From the NCBI GenBank assembly GCA_027625915.1, contig JANTQA010000063.1, positions 3,801,501 to 3,865,500 of the forward strand: a DNA stretch of 64,000 nt, given 5' to 3'. A model generated the notes under the pieces. It was not told the DNA's origin and searched no databases. It was given only the letters and a program-made list of their open reading frames with translations. Made by a program: the position numbers and the translations under genes. How positions within the stretch are numbered: the stretch's first letter is position 1; the number at the start of each line of letters is the position of its first letter. The DNA comes from Anaeramoeba flamelloides (Eukaryota; Metamonada; Anaeramoebidae). Of the stretch, positions 22,243-35,407 are shown in pieces.

Positions 22243-25200
22243 TTAAATTTCAAGTTCATCAAAATCACTATCTTCTTCGCGTTCAATTTGACGAATAAAG
22301 AACTCTTGAGTATTTTTTCTGAGATTTTGGTTTAATTTGCTTAAAAATTTGGTAACATCTTTATTGTTTATATTATGTAAATCCATGATCCCAATCAAAA
22401 CTTTATTTGCTGCCTTTTTAACTTTGCTTGATCTACCCTTGATCATTGTGATCAATTTGGGTACCAATTCCTTTTTCCAATCAACGAAAAGCTTTCTATT
22501 ATTTCTGACGAGTCTTTTGAGAGCGTACAAAGTAGCGACCCTTATTCCGACCAATTCGTTTTTCAAATTTGAATTACAAAAGATTTTGAATTTATTGAAG
22601 AGCTTTGATTGCAATTCTTTCTGGTTGTCGAGGACTGAGATGTATTCTGCTAATAGGATGAGCCCTGCTTTAATTAAAACGGTTTTATCTTCTTTGATCA
22701 ATTGGAAGCAGGCGTTTAGGAATTCGTCTTGAGGGAAATTTTCGATTTTGAGGCAGTCTCTGTCATAGTGGACGGAGAAGAATAGGGCGTTTGTGAGCCC
22801 GTGTGGGGTATCCCACGAAACGGAAATGAAGGATCCGTTAAACTCTTCGTTCAGTTTTTCCAAGAGCCTTGTTAGTAATGCGACTTTCTGCTGGTCGTCC
22901 TTGATAAATTTGATCATGGTACCAAAGGCCTTACCTGCCTCCTGCCTGATTGAAATGAACTCATTGGAAAACGCTGTGAATAGAAAGTCTTCGAACTGGA
23001 TCAGGCACTTGTCTGAGATCTTGTGCCCGATTTCGTTGATCATTTGATACAACGCGTAAAATGTTGTTTCGAGCGATTCAATTGACTCGCCAGACATGTA
23101 GCCGGATTCTGCATACAGCGCCTTATACAGCTCTGTAAAGACATTTTCGGGCTTTGGTTGGATTTTGATTAGCTCGCTGAGCGTGAATGCCGATAGTTTA
23201 CGGACAGATTGGGAATTTGAGGCGAGCCCCCTGATCAGCAGGGTTTGGATGGGGCCCAAAAACGGACGCACTCTGAGCCCGCCCTTTTGGATGATTAAAC
23301 AAAAGCATTCCAATATGGAAACCTTAACCTCCCAACTAAAGCGATCTGAGGCAACTCGGATCAATGGACCCAAAAATTTGGGCAAAATTCTGCTGCAGGC
23401 CTTTGGCGTCGTTGTGTCCAAATATGTCGAAATCAGGTTCGCAGAGTATTCCTTGATTTCAGAGGAGCCGTGAACAATACCCCAATTAATGCTTTTGCTG
23501 ATTTGCACAAAGCTGTTGTCGATCAAAAATGCGTTGATTGGCTTTCTGGATCTGTTCTTGATCGTGATATCAACATTTTCGGAAAGGTCTCTCAGGTATT
23601 GCACGATCTTCTTGAAAAAGTAAACGAGCTCTTGGGACGGTATTCTTTTGATCAACTCGTTAAATGCCGTGATGGCGCCCTTGCAGACCAATTGGCTTTG
23701 GTTGTTGAATTGGTTAATGAGGATTTGGAACAACTTATTAGCAATTTGCTCCATATCGTATGTGCTATTCTTCAAGAATTCTGTGAGGCATTCAAAGCCA
23801 AAGATTTGAACATCATTCTCATGGTAGTCAATTAGTGTCCTAAAGGAGTCAAGCAATGTGCGAATGCTTACGGATCCCATTGTCGAACATATCAATTTGG
23901 CTGTTTGCATGGACTGCTGTCTTGTTGTTTCAAGGTCCTTTTCGTCGTCCTTGTCTCTCATTTTTTTACTAATCTTCATTTTTAATTTCTCCTCATCAAT
24001 ATTGTCGTCGTCGTCGTCGTCATCATCATCTTGGCCATATTCAACTTCAATTTCGGAAGAATCTTCGGAATATTCGCTTCCCTCTTGATCTTCTTCTTCT
24101 TCTTCGTCCTCATCCTCGTCATTTAAATTGTAATATTTCTTCTTCAAAATATTTGAATAGTTGGAGTACACGATCTCCTGGTTGGTGTAATTTTCACAAA
24201 GCGCAATTAAGATTGGCTTGATGTATTGTGTCAATGTATCATTGGCCACACTGACGATACTTTCAAGCGCCTTAGCCTTAAACAGGGTAATTTTAGGATA
24301 GAGCAATTGTGGAATTAAATCTGGCAGAATTAGTTTTGCTCTTTTGCCCAATAGTCTGGTGAGGCCATTTAATCCGCGTTCACGGTTCTTTTCGTTTTGA
24401 AGCATTAATAGCAAAGGAGGTAATATGAGAGAAACGGACTTGGAGCGGAATAGCTTGTAGAATTCGTCAAAGCTATTGGCGGCTTCCTTTCGAACGATTT
24501 TTTCTGGATCGCAAAGTGTCATCAAGATGCAATCAACAATTTCGTCGATGTGCTTGATGAGCGCAGCCTTCTTTGAAGACATCAAAATTCCCCTGAGTCC
24601 TACGCAGACGCCCTGTCTTTCCCCGACGTTTTCGGATTTGAGGAATTTGCCAAATAATGGCAAGAGCGTTTCCATAATCGGTATTTTCAATCTCGTCAGC
24701 TCGCCGAGCGTGGAGCTGGATATCGTCTTTTCCCATTTATTCTTGGACTGGATCATTTTGATTACATAGCTTAAAATGTTGGGTAGCAGATACACCAGGG
24801 TCGAGGGTGTTCGGTACACATAATTTTTCCAGGTACTCAGGGAGTTCTTCGAGACTGCCCGATTCTCGTCGGATCTCAAGATGAACAGCGCAGAATAGAT
24901 CTTCCTATAGAGCGCGTCACCGAGATGCTTTTGGATCCTCTTCTGGATGATCTCGGGATCGTTGATGAATTCCATTTGCTTGCTTTTTTTGGCTTGCTCT
25001 TGCTTCTTCTTTTTTTTGATCAGCTCCTTTTCCTCGATCGACAACTTCTTCTTGGTTTCATCGACCATCAGCGTATTTTGCGAGGGCACGCCAATATTTG
25101 TGATCTCGATCGAGTCGTAGCCCGAAATCTTTCTGAACAGTTGGTTGATCAGCTCGAGGGAATTGGATCTGATGTTCCAATTATTGGAGAACATGGCGCG

Positions 25201-28200
25201 CACGATTTCTTGGATGAGAATTTTGGGGTATTTGTCGCAGTATTGCTTAATGATTGCCCTGCCTGCCTTGAGTGCGGCGACTCTTACGTCTTCGATGGAG
25301 TCCGCAAGCGAGTTAATGATACAGTTCAAAACGGGCTGGATCAGCTTCTTCAGGTTTTCCTTGAAGGCGTATGGCAGGAAAATGAAGATCGCCAAGTTCC
25401 CCTCCCTGATGTACGCCCTCTTGCTTTTGGTCCTTTCGAGAATCTCTGGGAGCCTTTCCTCCAATCGCTCGATGCCCAGCACGGAATAAACCTGCGCGAA
25501 TCCCTGCGCCGCGCCGTGCCTTTCCACCGATCCCTTGTCCGAGTTGATAATTTTGAGGAGCCACTCGATCAAGTCGGGGAATTTCTCCTCGCCGATCCCC
25601 TGTAGCAGTTTGCCGATGGCGTTCGCCGATAGCGATCTGACCCTTGGCTGCGAGTCCAGCAGCAAATTTTTCAACTTGGGGATCACAAGGTCGACATAGT
25701 ACACAACGTCCTTGGGGTCCGTGAGCGAGCACATTTCGCCGAGGAACTGCGCCGACATGATCTTGATCCTTGTCAACCGCTCCTTCAGCCCGCGTATGAC
25801 GATCGGCATGATTAAACTGAGCTCGGGGGCCTTGATGATGTTTCCAAAGGTGGTTTTGATCAGCAGCCTGAGCGCATTGGCGGTGTGTTCCGAGGGCTCG
25901 TTTAATGCGAGGAGCAGCTCCTTGCTGATCGACTTGATTTCCGGGTTTTCGATGACCGAGATGATCTTGCTGAGCCCGTCTGCGCACAGCTCTCTGATCT
26001 GCGTTTTGGCCGATTTCGACATGTCGACCAGGATCGGGACAATTGTCGGGAGCACCTGAGAGAGCTCGTTTGGCGCGCAGTAGGCAAAGTTGCCCAGAAT
26101 TTCAATTGCGGCGGCCTTGGTTCGCCACGATTTCACTTGCAGGCTTTCCGTGATCAGGGGCAGCATCTTTTTGATCCCGGGCTTGGTCAGGTTCCCGATG
26201 ATGATTTTGGACGCCAATGTGCTTTGCTCGCGCACCGATTTGTCCGTGTCGCCAAATCCCTTCAGCAAATTTGGCAAGATCTGTGGCAGGTACACCTCCA
26301 ATTGCGATCCCAAAAAGAGGCTGAGCGTCTCGATCAAAATGACCGCGCCCCTTCGTGTGTGGTTCTTTTCCGATTTCATTGCGTTGACAATCTTGGTGAT
26401 GATGTCGTACTTACCGAGCGTTCTTGCCCTCAGGCCCTGGATCATTCCCGAAAGCCCATAGCTCGCGCCCTTCTGGTTCGAGTATTTGGTGGATTTGAAA
26501 ATTTTGTTCAAGAGCGAATCGAAGATCTTGTTTAAATACTCTTCGTCCTTTCGAAAGGACTTGATCAGCTCGCCAGCGCTTTGCCCAACAGCGCGTTGAA
26601 TGCTTTCGGAGGCGATCCCGAGGCAACTTAGGATCTTGGCAACGATCTTTTTCAACTCGTTCAAATCCTTAATGTGCTTGCCAACCTTCCCTAAGAAGAT
26701 GATGACTCCCCTTCGAATTAAGTCGTCAACTTGGTTGTCCTCGGGCTTTGTTTTTAAAAATAGCTCAAAAATTGGACGCAAGAATTTGAGCGCATTTTGC
26801 GATTGGTTTTTAATAATGTTGCACCCCGTCAAGACCAAGGTCTCGTGTACCTCGTTGGAATAGTCTCCCAATGCCTTTTTTTGGATCAAAAATTTGTAAA
26901 AGGAGTTCATAAATTCTGGTTTGGTGCCAAAGATTTCTAATCCGGAGCAATGGTTCCAGCACAGCGCCACACCGTGTCTAAATCTCCATTGATCTTCGTA
27001 TTTTAACTCCCTTGTGGCGCCCTTTGCGTTGAGCTTTTGAAATTGCTCCTTGTTTTTTTTCATCTTATTTTCTTCGTTGAGAGATCGCTTCAATTCCTTA
27101 ATCGTTTTCCTTTTGGGATTGCTTTCTTCCTGCACTCTTCGTTCATACTCTGCATTTTCCCTTTTAACGCTCACAAGGAACTTTGTGTATAAGTCTTCAA
27201 AGGCCCTAATGATTAAATCTGGGTTTTCCTTGATGAAATTACATAGTCCAGATGCAATAATGTTTCTGATGTCCAAGGAATCATGATGCAATTCAGAAAT
27301 AATTAGGTTTCTGATCTTTAATTTGGATTTAGGGGACTGCAATGACTCAAATTTATTGCCCTTGATGATATTTAACGCCACCCCGCTATTTCTTTTGGAT
27401 TTGTCATCTTTGCATAGCACCAATAATCTGGATAGCAAATTGCCACTTGGATCGTCCACTAAGTTATTTTTTATTGTGCGCAGGCAGTAATATCTTACAG
27501 TTTCATTTATGGAATAGAAATTTTTAATAATGGGCTCTATTGACTCCACTGTTGTACAGTTATTGCCAACTTTGATTAATGTTTCGCCTGCTCGTTGATC
27601 TAATGGTGGATAGTTGTTAATAATGCTGATTAATTCCCCCAAGACCAATGGTTGGAAGGAATAAAAATCGCAATTATAATGCAAATCGATGATCGACAAA
27701 ATTAAATCGTGTAGACCCTTAGTATATTTTTTTATTTTGAGCCCCTGTGAAAATAGTGGGAAAATGAAGCAAAAGCTTGCATCATTAATTGTTCCGCTAT
27801 CATTCTGTAAATTTTCTAATTCTATCTCAAGATCTATTTCTTTTTTCTTTTCTTCTTCACCACCATACTCGTAATCATCATCATCATCATCATCATTTTT
27901 AATTTTACAAATTTTTGAAATTTTTTTAATGATCATTTGGATAAATATATTAAGATTTAAATTATTTACAGTAGAAAATTCGGAAATATACTTTTCGCCA
28001 TAAATTATTTCGATACAATTAATTATTCCTGGTGCAAATTTTTTTAATTTATTATCCAGAATTGGTGATATTTCTTTTAAAATATCCATTGTTGGGCCAT
28101 GGAATAATTGAATGTTTAATAATTTAAATAATTGTTGTTGGAAATGTGGAATTTCATCAATAGCCCGAGTGAAACCAATTTTTAAGATTTTTTTGACGAG

Positions 28201-31200
28201 CATTAAATTGGAATTCATTAATAATCTTGATTGTTCAATGTTATTTCTTATGACGGTTTCCTTGTTAAGAACCTCAATTTTTTCATTCAAAATTACTTCT
28301 AATGGATCCTTTTTTTGTTCATTCTTGCCTGTCCCTGTTCCTCTTCCTCTTCCTTTGCTTCCGCTTCCTCTTCCTCTTCCTCTTCCTCTTCCTCTTCCTT
28401 TATTAGAACTTTGATTATTTTTTTTTTTCCTTTCAATTTCTTCTCGGACCTTTTGTTCCCATAGCTCATCCTCATAATCATAAAGTGCCTTGGTTCCCTT
28501 TGCCCGTTTTTTTTTTGTGCCATCTAAAGTTTTGATATGATCCAATTTCCTTTGGATCTTTTGATTCATGGTGATTGATAAAGTATTTTCTTGTGTATGA
28601 TAGACTTCTAAATCATAATCAGAAAATTTTGAAAAAATATTTATTTCCTTATTAATTTGATTGTCAATATACTTTGATAAGAATTTAGTTGTTGAATCCC
28701 ATGAAAATAATAATAAATATTCAAAGCAGTTTTGGGCGATTGTAGATTTTATTTTAAATTGTTCGTTTAGTGGAATAGTAAAAGTCTTTTTTTTCCTTCT
28801 TCTTCGTTTTTTTTTTTTTTTGACTGGTTGCTTATTAGTTGTTTTTTTAGTCGTCACTTTCTTTTTTTGATCTGTTTTTTCTTTTTTTTCTGTTGTTTTT
28901 TCTTTTTTTTCTTTTTCTTGTGGAATTTTTTTTTCTGGAATTTTTAACATTGTTTCTAACAATTGGAATAATTCATCAAGATTTAAATTTAATTGGTTAA
29001 TAAAATCCCAATTTTTATTAATCATTTTGAAAATATTTTTTAAAAATACTTTGTTTTTAATTAAAGGATCTGATACTAATAATAATATTTGGTTACAATT
29101 TTCTTTAAAGGATTGAATTTTAAGAATTGACAAAATAAAATTTTGAAGATATAATTTTGTCCTTAATTTTTCTTTTTCCTTTTCTTTTTTCTTTTCTTGT
29201 AACTCTTCCATTTCGGCTTCAAAATCTCTTTCCTTTTCCTTTTCTTTCCCCTTTCCTTTTCCTTTTCCTTTTCCTTTTCCTTTTCCTTTTTCTGTTTCTT
29301 TTTCCATTTTTTCTTTTTCCATTTTTTCTTGATCAATTTTGCTTTTTTCAATGTAATTATTTTTATAATTTAATTCATATAATTGTTTTGAAATTATTTC
29401 CAATAAAAAGTTTAATTCATTAGGTTTCATCATTAAAATAACATTTTTTAATAGCACTTGGTTAATTTTTTTTCTAATTTTAAAAGATCTTTGTTGGATT
29501 AAATAAAATAATTCAATCCAAAGGATTTCAATTTTTTTATTTTCAAGTTGTAGGGCTTTAGCAATTAAATAATTTAAATAATCACACTGTATTAAAATTT
29601 CTCTTTCGTTTAAATTTGTTAAGAAGTTCAATTCGTGAATGGTATCCATTTTGGAAAAAAATTCTTGGAAATTTCTTTTACTTTTAATCTTTTCGGAGCA
29701 TTCTTGACTATATTTATCCATTTTTAATAAGGACAAACCAGCTAAAACAGATTCTTTCCCGCTTTGAATTGATTCATCTGAACGTCTTAAAATTTTTAAT
29801 AGGGGAACAACTAATCTTAAAAATAGCTTATATATTTGTTGGCTTAAATCTGGTTTCAGTATTTCTGGTAAATAAGCCAAAAAGCTAAATCTTTCAAGAA
29901 TTACTTTGGAATTTATATATTTAAGAATTTGATCAAAGATGGCCTTTGGGATTTTTTCACAGTAATAGATCCAAATTAAGACAGTTTGTGCATAAAGAGG
30001 TTTGATTTCGTTTTGGGTTTCTTTATCAAACATTTTAAATAATTCGGTAGCGATGCGCTCGCAATACTTATTTGATAACCATCTTAAATTATTGCTCTTG
30101 ACTACCTTTTGGATCGATAATAAATAACCCTTTTTTTCATTCGAATATTGTGAAGATTTCAAATTTTTTAATAGTTTCTCTGTTAGCAGATTTTCAATGC
30201 TTTCTTTTTCGCTTGTTTGCTTAATTATCTTACTTAAGGAATTAATGGCTATTAATTGCGATCCCTCTGAGACCAAGAATGGTTTAATTAATGGATAGAT
30301 CGAGTTGTTTAAGTAGAGACTATAATCAATGTTCAAATATTGGATCAAATTTTTGAAGGAATGCAATGAAGAGTCGGGATTCCTCTTAAACCCTCTTGTA
30401 AGTGTTGGTAGGATTTGCTTTTTGAATTGGTCATGTGGGATGGTTTGGATTAATCGTGAATAGCATTCGTATACGGTTTTTGGTTGCTTAACGGATGACT
30501 CAAGGATAGTGCTGATATAGAGTTCAATCAACGCTGGTTGGTATTTCGTTTTGAACTCTTCGCGGCCTTTCTTTAAACAGTCCTCAACAAGACAGGAATA
30601 AAAAAAATGGATTCCTGTAAAATGAGACTTTTTTTTTTTTTCCTTTTCTTTTGGTTCTTCTTTGCTGATCAGTAATAAACTGTCCAATAGCTTTGATCCT
30701 TCGCCAATTGTCCTGATCGTTTCGATGATTTTCTTTTTTCCACATTTTGAAAAGGATTTTTTCATACCCAACAAAAAGGAAGAGAGATCAACAAACAATT
30801 TGACGATCATATTGTACTGTTTCGTTTGAAATTTGCTGAAAATTTCCTTGGGTAAATTTTTTAATACAGCACAGAACCATCTTAGGAGTGTGTATTTTTC
30901 ATTACAATTGTCTTTTGCTGAAGTGCTAAAATTCGTTGTTTTTGTGGGGTTTTATTATTTTGATGTTAAAATATTATTATTTTTTTGTTTTTTTTTTTTG
31001 GATAAAATGTAAAAAGCAAGAAATAAAGAAAAAAAAAAAATATTTTTTTTTATTAAAAAGCAATTAAAACATATTTGATAAAAGTGAATTTGTTTGCGCT
31101 AAGAAAAATTGTTTTTTTTTTTTTTTTTTTTTTTTTTGGGTGAGTGAGTGTTTACTTTTGAAATTTTTCTGTTGCTTGTACTAATTTTTGTAAGAAATAG

Positions 31201-31481
31201 GTACCAAATTGTGCTTTCTCATTGTCTGTTTTGGATTTGGTTAAAAAGGTTATTAATTGTTCAATAACGAGCTTTGATTTTCGATCAGTATATTGAAACA
31301 AAGTCAATCGAATGATGGTGTATAATGTTGGAATTGCTTTTGATGGTAAGACTTGGAGTTTTTCAAGTTCAGGAATAAGTTTTTTTGTTATTAAGGTTTT
31401 CCTTTTTTTAGTAGACGAGGTATTAATCTCTAAAAAGATTTTTGTTAACAAATCCTGTAATTTAGGATCTAGGTCAGTCAT
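22243..31481 (-). CDS. GCN1: GCN1, ribosome-bound activator of the GCN2 kinase
   Basis: Giant HEAT-repeat protein that bridges stalled or colliding ribosomes and the eIF2alpha kinase GCN2. Exon 1 is 31481-31156 and exon 2 is 30925-22243; donor GTAAAC, acceptor TTTTAG, phase 2. Together they give 3002 aa (human and yeast about 2670). The ATG at 31481 opens MTDLDPKLQDLLTKIF. Residues ~1500-2100 are the eEF3-like core, with close family matches: LPNLLKGFGDTDKSVRE, VKSWRTKAAAIEILGNFAYC, LIMPIVIRGLKERLTRIK, SLTDPKDVVYYVDLVIPKLK, and VERHGAAQGFAQVYSVLGIE. The RWD-binding region for GCN2 follows (GERQGVCVGLRGILMSS; ALCDPEKIVRKEA). The extra length is mostly low-complexity inserts: Lys/Gly near 660, Lys/Arg near 815, Arg-Gly near 960, and Asp/Glu runs near 1125 and 2390-2415. 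The core is unusually GC-rich compared with the rest of the gene. GCN2 is outside this window. Confidence 0.95.
24400..27100. other. GC-rich island inside GCN1
   Basis: Within the single long GCN1 exon the base composition changes sharply. The stretch around 25000-26650 looks close to or above 50% G+C by eye, while the two ends of the same exon and all flanking DNA are strongly AT-rich. The island coincides with the conserved eEF3-like core. The shift is mainly in codon third positions: CTG/CTC, AAG, GAG and ATC in place of TTA, AAA, GAA and ATT. Confidence 0.85.
30926..31155 (-). other. Intron 1 of GCN1
   Basis: 230-bp intron with a long T/A-rich body, donor GTAAAC and acceptor TTTTAG. Splicing joins EKFQ to TSAKDNCNEKY through one split codon. 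Confidence 0.85.
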
Positions 31482-32045
31482 TTCTGTTATCGAATAGAAT
31501 AGGTTTATTAATTTATGAGAAACAAATTAATAAAAAAAAAAAAATAAAAATAGAAATAAAAGAAAAAATGATGAGAAAAATAAATTGTGTTAGAATTATC
31601 TGACTTTTTGTTTGTTTAGACTGTAACTTTGAAGTGTTGAAATTTTTTTGTAATGAATTTTAATTTGGAGAATGATGTATGAAATTTTTTTGTTTTTTTT
31701 TCTTCAAAATGATTCAGAGCTTATTTTATTCAAAATCTAACACATTTGAAGAAAAATAAAGTGTAGAATATTTTTCTCAGGTTTCATGTTCTTGTTTCTT
31801 TATTAGATTTTCCAAATTCCGTTTACTTTTGAGATATAATATTTGGATTTTCTTATTAACCATTTAAAATCTCACTCTGCTATCCAAAAAGATTTCAACC
31901 TCATTAACTTTTTAGAAAAGAGATTTTGAAAGTTTTAGGGATTTAAATCAAGATAGATTTGACAAATAGTATAGTCTGACGTTATTGGAAGTAAATGGTA
32001 TTTGTGTCCACCAGAATTCACATAACCAGAAAAAATCTCTTGTAT

Positions 32046-32217
32046 TGGTATTTGAATTATAAATAGGAAAAAATTTTCACTTCATTTTCAATTGTGTCTT
32101 TTTCAAATAGAGACCACAAAGAAATCAACCTACTTCTTTATTCCATGAGAACTCTCTTTGAAAACTTAATTTTAGGAAAAGGCAATAAAAATTAATAACT
32201 TTTCTAATTCAAATACT
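32046..32217. mobile_element. MITE copy (TATTTGAATTA family)
   Basis: Ends are GTATTTGAATTA and its inverse TAATTCAAATAC. Just inside lies AAAATTTTCACTTCATTTTC, then CTTTTTCAAATAGAGACCAC and CAACCTACTT. The same order occurs at 49669-49832 and partly near 60081-60260. Confidence 0.65.
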
Positions 32218-32400
32218 AGAAAAATAAGAAGACAGTAAAATTATGTGTTTATTACTAACAATCTCTATCAAAAATTTTCAAAATGAAATTTTTTTTTGAA
32301 TTCCTTTGCCAAATCTAAAAATAGAAACCTAAATTAAAAGTATTACAGTAGTAAATAATTATTATTTCAGAACACTCTAAAAGTAACTATTTTTTCCATT

Positions 32401-32583
32401 TTGATAATTTTCCAAGATTTACTCGATAATCAAAAACATTTAAGGACTACGTTGGCAATTGATCAATTTGTCTCAAAATCTTTTGATCCAATCTTATTTA
32501 AAATGCAAAGTTCTGATCTTGGAAATATTTACCAATTTGGATCAAAAAATCATTTTTCTTCATTTTTTTTATATGAAAAATGA
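32401..32583 (+). other. Unidentified coding-like island
   Basis: Open frame without an ATG at its start, preceded by an acceptor-like CCAAG. It reads LLDNQKHLRTTLAIDQF, then SDLGNIYQFGSKNHFSS, and ends TGA. Codon make-up looks more protein-like than the surroundings. It could be a terminal exon or a decayed gene fragment. Function unknown. Confidence 0.25.
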
Positions 32584-33292
32584 AAAAGAAATTTTGAGAT
32601 ACGTACTCTCAAAAACCTTGTTAAGGATGGTAAGAATGAAAAAGAAAAATAAGAACGATTTTTTAACATTAAAAAAACTCTTCAATAAATAACACAAAAT
32701 TTAAATCTAAATGATCGTATTGTCAATGATTTTTGATCATTGTGTTACTTTGAATTGCTACATTGTCTCCACAAAATATCCAACAGTTCTAGCCACCCAA
32801 TGAAAAAATATAAGAGATAGAAATGGTTTTCTCTTATAAAATTATGTTTTTAGAAATATAAAATTCAATTTCTATCTTAAGATAAAATTTTCATCTTCTA
32901 TTACTTCATTTGGGAGTTATTTTTTTTTTGTAAAGGTAAAGACAAAAATTAAATTATATCAAGAAAAGAAATCACAGAAACTTCAAAGTATTTTTCAATC
33001 ATTATTTGTAAATTGTAAAAACTTGAGATTTTAACAATTTAGAAAAGGTAGATCTACATTAATGAAAGTGTTTTTTAATGAATTTGTTTATCAATTTCTA
33101 AAACTAAAAAATGGATAACTTTTTTTAATCTTCTATTATAAATTTTATGGTTTATGGTGAGATTTAATAACCCTTTTACATCGATTCATATAAAATAAAA
33201 TTACAGAACAGAAAACTAATTTCAAGGTCTTTTTATAAATTTTTACAGTAGAATTGGAGTGATTGTATTAATTATTTCTAAGGTAGTGTGAT

Positions 33293-33430
33293 TTATTCTT
33301 TTTTTTTTTTTTTTTTTTTGGTTCTTTTTGTATTTCCTTGAATTAAATCTCCCCACTCATGACTAGGAGGAGGGTTGTCTCCTCGAATTGTTTGTGGAAC
33401 AACATGATCCATGTAAAACGTACTGAACAT
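33293..33430 (-). other. Unidentified coding-like island with weak HNH-like pattern
   Basis: ATG at 33430 opens MFSTFYMDHVVPQTIRGDN, followed by a PPPSHEWGDLIQGNTKR stretch and a poly-Lys run coded by a long A tract. The DHVVP...RGDN...W.DLI..N..K spacing is reminiscent of HNH nuclease motifs, but the Cys pair is absent and the match is weak. It could be one exon of a lost gene or a retroposed fragment, because the frame ends in a poly-A-like run. The plus strand here also has an open frame (to 33640), so the coding strand is uncertain. Confidence 0.25.
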
Positions 33431-33838
33431 TTTGTATGCTTTTTTGATAATTTTTTTTTTGATTGGATAGTTTATCTCAAAACACAATTTGTTGTTTCAA
33501 GAGAAATTGAAAATTGGGTTGGGGCTTTAAGGAATTTTCATTTGAGGGTATTTGAGAAAATTAAGTTTGGGAAATCTAAGTCAGTTTTTTGTTTTTTTTT
33601 AAATAAATTTCTTTCTCAGTTGAGAAAAAATGATCTTTAAATTTTTCGAAATGTGAATTTTAATGGATTTAATACAATACCAAATCAATTGCCGTGTAAT
33701 TATTCAGAAAATGTCTTTCTTGGAAAAATAACCAACACTTAGTCATCCAAAAATTTTCACTTTTCTCCTTTTTTGAGCTTCTTTGTCATTTTTAAAACCT
33801 TCTCGTATCCTTCCACAATTAGAAAATAAACCAAAGAA

Positions 33839-33858
33839 CCCCCCCCCCCCCCCCCCCC
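33839..33858. repeat. Poly-C tract followed by (AC)n
   Basis: Twenty consecutive C residues followed by ACACACACA. This is striking in DNA this AT-rich. The exact length may be affected by sequencing error. Confidence 0.9.
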
Positions 33859-34889
33859 ACACACACATTGTCTCCATGTTTGTAACTTTCAGCTAAATAT
33901 AAATTTTCTCAAAAACTATTTTTTCGCAACATTCTTTTTCATTTTGAGAAATGATAAGAAACCAAATTTATGTCAAAAATGACATTTTTTAGCACTTAGA
34001 TCTCACTGAATAAATAATTGTAAGATATACAAACCCACAGAATCTTCAATTTTCACACACACCCTCAAGTTTCAATTGCAAAGTAATTCTTCAAAATAAG
34101 GCTATGATTATTTTTGTTTCCTTTTTAGAAAGTTAAATGAAACACCAATACATTATCAATATGTACAAATTCTATGACACAAATAACTATAGCAGTGAAA
34201 AAAATACTGAACATCAAAATAACCCAGCACCAGTTTTTTAAATTGTGACTATTAGGAATTTTTTTTGGTAATTTCAAATATTTAGATACAAACACTTTTT
34301 TTTTTGAGTCAAACTTTAGAAATTAAAACTCGACAGTTATTAGAATGTTGATGGCTAATTAAATTACAGATGTTCAATACACAATTCCATCAATCAAAAA
34401 ATATAAATAAAAATTACCATTTTCCAAACTCTTTGAAAACCCTCTATAAAACTCTTTATTGTTTTTCAAAAATAGTAGATCTACTTGAGCTAGTAAACAA
34501 TAACTTGGGTATTCTATATACGCACTTATTTTAATGAATTTTAGGTAGGTTTATTACTAAGATCATTAAAAATTGGGTTATTTATAAAAAGGATTATATT
34601 TTTAAAATAAAAGAAATTTCACAACAATTTTCCTAATATTCACAAACAAAAATATTGTTAGTATTATTTTCATGTCGGGTATTTTTTCACTACCATATTT
34701 ACTAATCAGTATATTTTTTAAAAATTTTGTAATTGTTAATCAACTTATCTAAAGTTGTTTCAATAACCCGTGTGGACGTCTTTCTTTGTGTTTTTCAAAA
34801 TTTTTTGTGTTGTTTTTGTAAATAACTGTTGTTTTTTTTTTTTAAAGGCTGTTTTTTTTTCTTTAAGTAAGGTTTTTGGTTTTTATTTT

Positions 34890-35021
34890 GTGTTTAATCA
34901 AAAATACAGTTCAGTGAAACCTTGCGGTTTCCAAAACAAACGTATTGAAATCAAACCGATCATATTATCAAAGTGTTTTTCTACAACCTTCAAGACCAAT
35001 CTCCTCAGAAAAGAGATCTAA
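34890..35021 (+). other. Unidentified coding-like island
   Basis: Open frame reading NQKYSSVKPCGFQNKRIE, IKPIILSKCFSTTFK and NLLRKEI before TAA at 35019-35021. Codon make-up is less AT-biased than the flanks. No ATG belongs clearly to it and I recognise no family. It may be a last exon or a fragment. Confidence 0.2.
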
Positions 35022-35407
35022 TTCAACCAAATTTAAACAAATCAACACCAAAATTCACAATAACCAAATCTTTCAGTTTGATCCAATATAAACCCAAAAA
35101 GGATAAAAATAGACCGAGCTTTTCTTAAAAACTGTTTGGTATCTCCACATTATCAAAAATGAGATATCAATTTTTCAAAGTTCTTTGAAAAATGAAAACC
35201 TAAAATTTCATTTCATTTTCCTTTTTCCCCTCAAGTCAATAGTCTCCAAACAATATCTTGTAATTAGATGACTTTATTTGGTGTTTTGGAACTTTTTTGC
35301 CCTCTATTGGTTGAGATAAGAATCCTCAGTGAAGCAATATTTCATTTTGAATCAAAAGTTAATTATCCGAGATTTTATCTGATTAAAATTAAACAAGAAC
35401 ATTGACA

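Noticed and set aside
24533-26626. Several Arg-, Asp- and Gly-rich open frames on both strands
   Set aside because: They are by-products of the GC-rich part of GCN1 in other frames. The GCN1 frame itself matches the family throughout.
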